Position numbers and translations under genes: made by a program | Shown: positions 56,959-64,000 of the stretch, piece by piece | How the letters are laid out: every line of letters starts with the position of its first letter | How positions within the stretch are numbered: position 1 is the stretch's first letter | The notes under the pieces: model-generated | Seen by the model: only the letters and a program-made list of their open reading frames with translations | Told to the model about the DNA's origin: nothing | Database searches by the model: none | DNA from: Datisca glomerata | Lineage: Eukaryota > Streptophyta > Magnoliopsida > Cucurbitales > Datiscaceae | Length of the DNA stretch: 64,000 bases | Assembly: GCA_003255025.1 (NCBI GenBank) | Contig: QANY01007306.1 | Coordinates: 1 to 64,000, forward strand | Reading direction: 5' to 3'

Positions 56959-58145
56959 TTTATTAAAGTGTGTTTATAAATTACTCAAGTCTTGAAACTT
57001 TCATCAACAAACTAAGAGTGAAGACAGATGCGTCTTGAGACATACTCTTTTGAGAAAGGTCATAATGATATTCATAATCTTAGGATCAACTGGGCAATCG
57101 AGTCTGATTACGACTGTTAGGTTGAACCAATGAATGTCTGTCTTGGGGCATGTGAGTGGAAACTCAAACGATTAACCTAGACATGTTATGAACATGTTGA
57201 ATAGACCGATAACTAATTAGTTTAGAGCCTAAAATTGTTTACTTAACTCTAAATCTAATTGTTACACCTTAAGAGTATTTTTATAATCACCTTAATCCTG
57301 AGGTGAATACTTAGCTTGACTTAATTAGTTGCAATCTTTGATATGTCAAATGAGTAATTTCGAATCGGTGAATACTTAGCTTGACTTAGTTAGTTGCAAT
57401 CTTTGATATGTCAAATGGGTAATACTTTGGCTATTGGGATTGTAATTCAATTAAGTTGGAGTTACGTGATTCACAGATATGAAAATTCGTAGTTGAATTA
57501 CGAAAACAACAATATCACCTTATGCTTTATTGATGGGTGTGTAAATAAATTAACCTAGTCAGATACTCAATGAATTGAGTCTTTGATTAAGACTTTTGAA
57601 TTGTACGAGACAATTCACTATTATGTTTTTATTATTCACAGTCAATAAATGAGTTAAGAAAATAATAACAAAAGGGTAAAGTGGTATATTTACATTCCGC
57701 TATTATTACTGATATTCACCATGAATATTATGTTAAAATATTATGTGGACTGAAAATAAAAAGGATTTATTTACAACAACAGAAAATGTAACGCGCATGA
57801 TCGAGAGTTGATTCGGCATCGAACCTATAGTGGAGTCGTACGATGTCAGGATTAAATTGGTAGAGAATTTATAGAGATAAATTCTTCTGGTATTTGAATC
57901 CTTAGCTGTGTTCATGTGGGTCCATCCGATCTCAGAAATAGCTCATTAGAACAAGAGAAAATTTTTTATTTTTCTTCTTCAATCGTTTGAGAGCCCACAC
58001 TCAAATTTCTAAAAAAAAATTCTCATGAGATATATTTATAAAATTAACGGGTGGTGGTTACTGGATGAAATTTGTAAATCGTTCTTGGAGTTCAAGTGTG
58101 TGATACAGATCCTGAAGCTTGAAGAACGCTCGAAGGAATTCCGTG
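56959..58145 (+). repeat. Element F, third LTR, start deleted
   Basis: Begins at ttttattaaagtgtg without purine tract or TGTTGATAAAG, about 85 bp short of the second LTR's start. A 60-bp internal duplication (ggtgaatacttagcttgactt...) occurs at 57,302 and 57,366. LTR end beyond 58,145 uncertain. Confidence 0.75.
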
Positions 58146-58560
58146 CGTATATGCACAGGTGAAAAATTATTTCTAACCTCATCTTCTCGTTTGATGTCGT
58201 ATATGAGTAATCGCACGTTGTTTGATTTTGAGTTATTTAATTTAATTAAATAAGTTAGTTGGAAACATTTTTTAGACTCCGTCCAGGAACCGTTCGTGAT
58301 TCAAACTTATTTTAATTAATTTTAAAATCAACCGATACTAGCAGATACGCCCTATTAGCCCTTGGGTTCACTTCGACTTTGAAAACCCCAAGGGTATTGG
58401 CAACCTTGACCATGGGGTACAGCCTAGTGTCCCTTAGGTTCAATTTGAATTTTGAAGTGCCAAAGGGTATGTACAACCTTGACTGGGGTGTATGGCCTAC
58501 TGGCCTTTGGGATACTCCAAAGAGACCATATCTAGGACATTTTCATTCATATCTAAAACC
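58146..58560 (-). other. Element G region between copia array and pol end; two-copy 80-bp repeat
   Basis: agcccttgggttcacttcga (58,348) recurs as tcccttaggttcaatttgaa (58,430) with following matching stretches (caaccttgac, ggtgt/gggtacagcct). No coding. Confidence 0.5.
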
Positions 58561-58981
58561 ATACATTTACTAAAGGGTAGTACATTTTCAAGTGCTCAGT
58601 GTTATATGGGTGCTTAAGTATGTTCCCCCAATGATCCTCCAACTCGTAGATTCCATGTCTAAGTGATCGAACAACATTGTAAGGTCTTTCCCAATTGGGG
58701 CTAAGAGGCCCCTTGTAAGATCAGGCTCAAACTCTGCTTTTCACAGGACTGTCATTTACCTTGAATGACCTCCCTCTTACTTATGAATTGTAGTGACGGG
58801 CCACTCTCGGCTTATATGCTATTGCTCTTAGTCGAGTTTGTTCCCCATGTTCTTCAATGAGGTCGAGTTGGGATATAAAAGCTTCTTCATTTGTTTTCCC
58901 ATCATTTGAGCACTGCCTTTGTGTAGGTATTCCAACTTCTACGGGGCCATTGCTTTCATCCCAAATGCAAGAGAAAATGTG
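58560..58981 (-). pseudogene. Gypsy integrase C-terminal part (element G)
   Basis: Minus strand reads PVEVGIPTQRQCSNDGKTNE, LDLIEEHGEQTRLRAIAYKP, RVARHYN, a GPLSPNWERPYNV phrase, then YELEDHWGN and EHLKMYY. This is the region after the gypsy integrase core, where family members read VE.G.P..R, GPNWEGPY and NAEHLRKYY. Stops are few. It occurs once, unlike the three-copy segment to its right. Confidence 0.82.
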
Positions 58982-60490
58982 TCTCTCATGTTGACGCTCG
59001 AACAGTGATTTGGTAGGACCACATAACCCCGGGAAGTTCCTCCGGCCATGCTCATTTCAAAACTTGGAGCCTCACCTATAGGGTGTGCTTGATAATTTTA
59101 TTTACTGCCTCCACTTGTCCATTAGCCTGGGGATGGGGTGGGTAGGACTTAATGTGCTTGATACCAAAGTCGTTGTAGAATTCCCTAAGCCTTGCATCAT
59201 CGAATTGTTTCTCGTTGTCTGTCACGATAGTATGAGGAATGCCAAATCTGCACAAAATATTTTTCCAAACAAAAATGGTTGTCTTATGTTCAGTGATTGT
59301 TGCTCAGGGCTTAACATCATCGCTCTTAGTGAAATAGTCCACAGCTACAATGACGAATTTTACTTGCCCTTTGCCCATTGGGAGAGGGCCTATGAGGTCC
59401 ATCCCCCACTATGAGAAAGGCCATGGACTAATTACGAACGTGAGCTCCTGTGGTGGCTGCTAAGGGTAAGGGGTGAATTTCTAGTAGTGGTGACATCTCT
59501 TCGTGAACTCCTTAGTATATATTTTCATGGTGGGCTAATAATCGTCCTGCCTTATAAGTTTGTGCGCTAGAGCTTGCCCCCTAAGTGGTTTCCACATGTT
59601 CCTTGTACCTCTCTGATGACATAGTCGGCCTCTGCCTTCCTCACACACATCAGGTACGATAGTGAGAACCCTTTTGGTACAGGATTCCCTCTAGTAGTGT
59701 GTATCAAGATGAGGCATACCGAACTCATCTTGCTTCAATCTTGTCTTCTGGGAGTTCTCCTTAGCTAAGGTATCAGAAAATGGGATCCATCTATTCCACC
59801 TGAGCCATATTCGATTTCATAGATTCCACTGGCCTAATGTTTGGGTGGGCAAGGTGCTCCACCAGGAAGGTTCTGTTTAACTCATGTTCGGATGTTGAGG
59901 TTAGTCTTACGAGGGAGTTTGCATTGATGTTTTGGCACCTCGGGATGTGATCGACTTGATGGTTGCCAAGTCTTAATTATGTGGGTTTTAACCTGAGAGA
60001 GGTATTGTTCCATGCGCTCCCCATTGGCTTGGAAGTCCCATTTCACTTATCCCACCATAAGTTCTGTGAGTCACTGTATATTATGAGGTCTCTCACCCCC
60101 AAGATACATCTAATCTTAGGCCTACTAATAGTGCTTTATACTCTGCTTCATTATTTGTGGCTGAGAATCTGAGATTGAGGGCATATTCGAGCTTGATCTG
60201 GTCGGGTGTGATGAGGACAAGACCGGCTCCGCTGCCAGCAGCGTTGCTAAATCCATCGACGTAGAGTTCACATCGTTCTTCTTTATATTGGACTAGGGTC
60301 GAAGATAATTCCACCAAGAAATATGTGATGGCCTAACCCTTGATGAGGGTCCTTGGTTCAAATTTTATCTTAAACTTAGATAACTCAGTAATCGACTAAG
60401 CTATCCACCTAGACACCTCAGGTTTCATCAATACCTGCCTCAACAAATACTCAGACCTGATTGTGATTGGGTGTGCCTAAAAATATGGTC
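58982..60490 (-). pseudogene. Gypsy RNase H-integrase unit, copy 1 of 3 (1,509 bp)
   Basis: RNase H: open frame 60,317-60,093 (VQYKEERCELYVDGFSNAAG, LVLITPDQIKLEYALNL). Integrase core at about 59,420-59,190 (GPLPMGKGQVKFVIVAVDYF-like phrase in the plus-strand complement). Stops and shifts throughout. Joined on the left to the true integrase C-terminus. Confidence 0.85.
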
Positions 60491-61980
60491 TCTCCTATTG
60501 ACCCTCGAGCAGTGGTTCAGTAGGACCAAATAACCCCGGGAAGTTCCTCAAGTCTTGGAGCAACACTTTCATAGTGTGCTTGATAATTTTATTTACTGCC
60601 TCCACTTGTCCATTAGCTTGGGGATGGGGTGGGGATGACTTAATGTGCAACCAAAGTCGTTATAGAATTCCCTAAGCCTTGCATTATCGAATTGTTTCTC
60701 GTTGTCTGTCACGATAGTACGATGAATGCCAAATTTGCACAAAATATTTTTTCAAACAAAAATGGTTGTCTTTTGTTCAGTGATTGTTGCTAAAGGCTCA
60801 GCCTCAGCCCACTTATTGAAATAGTTCATAGCTACAATTATGAATTTCACTTGCCCTTTGCCCATTGAGAAAGGGCCTATGAGGTCTATCCCCCACTGTA
60901 AGAAAGACCACGGACTAATTACAGACGTGAGCTTCTGTGGTGGCTGCTAAGGGTAATGAGAAAATTTCTTGTAGTTGTCACATCTTTTCGCAAACTCCTT
61001 AGCATCTTTTTTCATTGTGGGCCAGTAATAGCCCTGCCTTATAAGTTTGTGCGCCAAAGCTTGCCCCTTTAGTGGTTTCCACATGTTCCTTCATGCACCT
61101 CCCTCATGACATAGTCGACCTCCTCCTTCCTCACACATGTCAGGTACGGTAGTGAGAAACCCCTTCGATACAAGATTCCCTCTAGTAGTGTGTATCAGAC
61201 TGAGGCATATCGAACTCATCTTGCTTCAATCTTATCTTTTAGGAGTTCTCCTTAGCTAAGGTATCATACAATAGGATCCATCCATTGCACCTGGGCATAT
61301 CCAATTCCATAGATTCCACTCACCTAATGCTTGGGTGGGCAAGGTGATCCACCGGGATGGTTCTGTCTAACTCATGTTCGGATGTTGAGGTTAGTCTTGC
61401 CAGGGAGTCTGCATTGATGTTTTTGGGACCTCGGGATGTGATCGACTTGATGGCTGCCAAGTCTTAATAGGAGGGTCTTAACCTGAGAAAGGTATTGTTC
61501 CACGCGCTTCTCTGTGGCTTGGAAGTCCCAATTCACTTATCCCACCATACGTTATATGAGTCACTATATATTATGAGGTCTCTCATCCCTAAGGCTACAT
61601 CTAATCTTAAACCTACTAACAGTGTTTCATACTCTGCTTCATTATTTGTGGCTGAGAATAGAGACTAATGGCATATTTGAGCTTGATCTGGTCGGGTGTG
61701 ATGAGGACGAGACCGACTCCGCTTCCAGCAACGTTGCTAGATCCTTCGATGTAGATTTCCCATCGTTCTTCTTTATATTGGACCAGGGTCGAAGGTAATT
61801 CGACCAAGAAATCTGTGATGACCTAACCCTTGATGAGGGTCCTTGGTTCAAATTTTATCTCAAACTCTAATAACTCAATAGCCCACTAAATTATCCTCCC
61901 AGGCACCTCATGTTTCATCGACACCTGCCTCAACAGATACTCGATCTTGATTATGCTTGGGTGTGCCTGAAAATATGGTC
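60491..61980 (-). pseudogene. Gypsy RNase H-integrase unit, copy 2 of 3 (1,490 bp)
   Basis: RNase H at 61,807-61,616 (ELPSTLVQYKEERWEIYIEG); integrase core at about 60,920-60,690. Its right end (61,980) is joined to the integrase end of copy 3 at tatggtc|tctcttgttgac; the same join is at 60,490/60,491. Confidence 0.85.
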
Positions 61981-63480
61981 TCTCTTGTTGACCCCCAAGC
62001 AGTGGTTCAGTAGGACCACATAACCCTGGGGAGTTCCTCCGGTCATGCTTATTTCAAGTCTTAGAGCCTCACCTTCAGAGTGTGCTTGATAATTTTATTT
62101 ATTGCCTCCACTTCTTCATTAGCCTGGGGATGGGCTAGGGAGGACTTAATGTGCTTGATACAAAAGTCATTATAGAATTCCCTAAGCCTCATTATCGAAT
62201 TGTTTCTCGTTATTTGTCAGGATAGTATGAGGAATACCAAATCTGCATAAAATATTTTTCCAAACAAAAATGGTTGTCTTTTGTTCAGTGATTGTTGCTA
62301 ACGGCTCAACTTCAGCCCATTTAGTGAAATAGTCCACATCTACAATGACGAATTTTACTTTCCCTTTTCCCATTGGGAGAGGGCCTATGTGGTCCATCCT
62401 CCACTGTGAGAAATGCCATGGACTAATTACGAATGTGAGCTCCTATAGGCTACTAAGGGTAAGGAGTGAATTTCTAGTAGTGGTCACATCTCTTCGCGAA
62501 CTCCTTAGCATCTTTTTCATGGTGGGCCAATAATAGCCATGTATTATAAGTTTTTGTGCTAGAGCTTACCTCCTAAGTTGTTTCCACATGTTCCTTTATG
62601 CACCTCCCTCATGACATAGTCGGCCTTCTCCTTCCTCACAATCCTCAGGTACGGTAATGAGAAACCCCTTCGGTATATGATTTAGTAGTGTGTATCAAGA
62701 TGAGGCATAACGAACTCATCTTGTTTCAATCTTGTCTTCTGGGAGTTCTCCTTAGCTAAGATTTCCAACAATGGGATCCATCCATTCCACCTGGGCCATA
62801 TCCAATTCCATAGATTCCACTCGCCTAATGCCGGGTGGTGGGCAAGGTGCTCCACCGGGATGGTTTTCTCTAACTCATGTCTGGATGTTGAGGTTAGTCT
62901 TGGTAGGGAGTCTGCATTGATGTTTTGGGACCTCTAGATGTGATCGACTTGATGGTTGCCAAGTCTTAATAGGAGGGTCTTATCCTGAGAGACGTATTGT
63001 TCCAGACGCTCCTCTTTGGTTTGGAAGTCCCATCTCACTTATCCCACAAGCTCTGTGAGTCACTGCATATTATGAGGTCTCTCGCCCTTAAGGCTACATC
63101 TAATCTTAGACCTACTAACAGTGCTTTATACTCTGCTACATTATTTGTGGCTGAGAATCCGAGATTGAGAGAATATTCGAGCTTGATCTGGTCGGGTGTG
63201 ATAAGGACGAGACTTGCTCCGCTATCAGTAACATTGCTAGATCCATCAACGTAGAGTTCCCGTCGTTCTTCTTTATATTTGACCAGGGTCAAAGCTAATT
63301 CCACCAAGAAATCTGTGAAGACCTAACCCTTGATGAGGATCCTTGGTTCAAATTTTATCTCAAACTTTGATAACTCAATAGCCCACTAAGCTATCCTCCC
63401 AGACACCTCAGGTTTCATCAACACCTGCCTCAACAGATACTCGGTCCTGATGGTGATTGGGTGTGCCTAAAAATATGGTC
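61981..63480 (-). pseudogene. Gypsy RNase H-integrase unit, copy 3 of 3 (1,500 bp)
   Basis: RNase H at 63,307-63,035 (KYKEERRELYVDGSSNVTDS, then ATNNVAEYKALLVGLRLDV). Integrase core open at 62,397-62,182: DHIGPLPMGKGKVKFVIVD, VDYFTKWAEVEPL with the core aspartate, and GIPHTILTNNEKQF (normally SDNG.QF, here NNEKQ). This copy is continuous with reverse transcriptase on its right. Confidence 0.87.
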
Positions 63481-64000
63481 TCAATTTACGGGTGGAGGCA
63501 ACAAGCGCGTAGTGGCAACCAATGATATGAAGAGAACCTCCCATGGGACTGGCTTTCTCAATAAAAGGTGGTTTCCCTAAATACCCCCTAAGTTTCTCAA
63601 AGGCCTTGTTACATTCATCTGGCCGTTGAAAGTCCTTTCCCTTTTTTAGTGCTAGAAAAATGGTAAGCACTTATCTGTGGCTCGGGACATGAATCGATTG
63701 AGGGAAACTACTCTCCCATTCAATCACTGCACTTCCTTAACATTTTAGGGTGGTTGCATCTCCACGAGGGACTGGATATTATTTGGGTTTGCTTCAATCC
63801 CTTTTTGATTTACCATGAACGCAAGAAATTTCTCGCCTTACTCTGAAAACACACTTTGCTGGATTGAGCTTCACATTGTATTACTGAGAGTTTAAGACAT
63901 TTCGGCTAGGTCTGTCAAGAATGAGGTAATGGTGGTGCTCTTAAAGAGCATGTAAACCATATATACTTCCTTATTCCTCCTTATCTGCCTTGCAAACATC
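63481..64000 (-). pseudogene. Gypsy reverse transcriptase C-terminal part (element G), runs off window
   Basis: Minus strand reads KLNPAKCVFRVR near 63,870-63,835 (family KLNP.KC.FGV), then FLALKKGKDFQRPDECNKAF and LRGYLGKPPFIEKA at 63,660-63,540. The palm with the YxDD box is expected near or beyond the right edge. Confidence 0.85.

Larger units (their letters stand above)
53985..58145 (+). mobile_element. Element F: copia tandem array, LTR-internal-LTR-internal-LTR
   Basis: Three LTR copies are recognised by the shared end (ttctyggagttcaartg... followed by agcttgaagaac) at 54,016, 56,108 and 58,082. They are separated by two nearly matching interiors of about 0.8 kb. Both interiors lack everything from leader to mid reverse transcriptase and start directly at a phrase reading SYIDKVL. 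The left LTR is only its last 90 bp; the right LTR lacks its first bases. It lies between pol and the antisense gene of element G. Confidence 0.8.
50568..64000 (-). mobile_element. Element G: large Ty3/gypsy (Tat-type) element with antisense ORF; 5' part off window
   Basis: Read on the minus strand from the right edge: reverse transcriptase end, RNase H and integrase (three tandem copies), integrase C-terminus (to about 58,560), a 3' region holding copia array F, an antisense gene (52,071-53,170, plus strand), purine tract (51,815-51,803) and 3' LTR (51,802-50,568, with TATA box). Integrase after reverse transcriptase is gypsy order. An extra RNase H-like domain and an antisense reading frame between pol and the 3' LTR are known features of the plant Tat lineage. 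Unity of the element is inference, since its 5' half is outside and F interrupts it. All coding parts are decayed. Confidence 0.65.

Noticed and set aside
59085..59414. Plus-strand frame of 109 codons in element G
   Set aside because: Antisense shadow of the minus-strand gypsy integrase, which has recognisable core motifs.
1..64000. tRNA, rRNA, snRNA or riboswitch genes
   Set aside because: I read for cloverleaf boxes and conserved rRNA stretches and saw none. The only tRNA-related sequences are retrotransposon primer-binding sites.

Overview
The window looks like nuclear DNA of a flowering plant, most likely a eudicot. It is AT-rich and dominated by retrotransposons, and its one credible intact gene is split by introns in a plant-specific family. 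There are no prokaryote-style operons, CRISPR arrays or rRNA operons, and I recognise no tRNA gene. Nearly all other coding similarity is broken transposon protein. I cannot name the species from sequence alone.

Layout. 1-1.6 kb: a broken FAR1/FHY3-related gene. 2.2-6.2 kb: a very decayed Ty1/copia element between two similar repeats. 7.0-7.7 kb: a 356-bp tandem duplication. 8.2-8.4 kb: the tail of a Mutator-like transposase. 10.7-15.25 kb: element A, a Ty3/gypsy-type LTR element with no pol but two tandem arrays (45 bp and about 87 bp). It meets element B, a related element in the opposite orientation (15.25-16.37 kb, resuming at 25.18-25.24 kb). B's LTR is split by copia element C (16,367-25,171), which has a perfect 5-bp target duplication. 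25.97-26.32 kb: a complete 343-bp TRIM. 26.33-32.02 kb: element E, another pol-less LTR element, filled with four tandem arrays including an exact 180-bp satellite-like repeat.

33.85-36.72 kb (minus strand): the only apparently intact host gene. It is a three-exon plasmodesmata-located protein (two DUF26 domains plus a transmembrane helix) with a long-TIR MITE in intron 1. 37.3-39.45 and 46.58-46.79 kb: two parts of one LINE, split by copia element D (39,447-46,578, minus strand), which belongs to the same family as C. 46.8-50.57 kb: no recognisable gene.

50,568 to the right edge is best read as one large minus-strand Ty3/gypsy element of the Tat type (G). It has a 3' LTR and then an antisense gene with its own TATA box and a gypsy-type transposon domain. 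Next comes a copia tandem array (F: LTR-internal-LTR-internal-LTR) nested inside it, and then the pol end, in which the RNase H-integrase segment is present three times in tandem. Reverse transcriptase runs off the window.

The interesting biology is structural rather than metabolic. Defective elements with complementary deletions appear to have moved in trans. Tandem satellites grow inside pol-less LTR elements. A 32-bp perfect palindrome centred on a G-box sits in some copies of one LTR and has collapsed in others. Part of a gypsy pol has been amplified to three copies.
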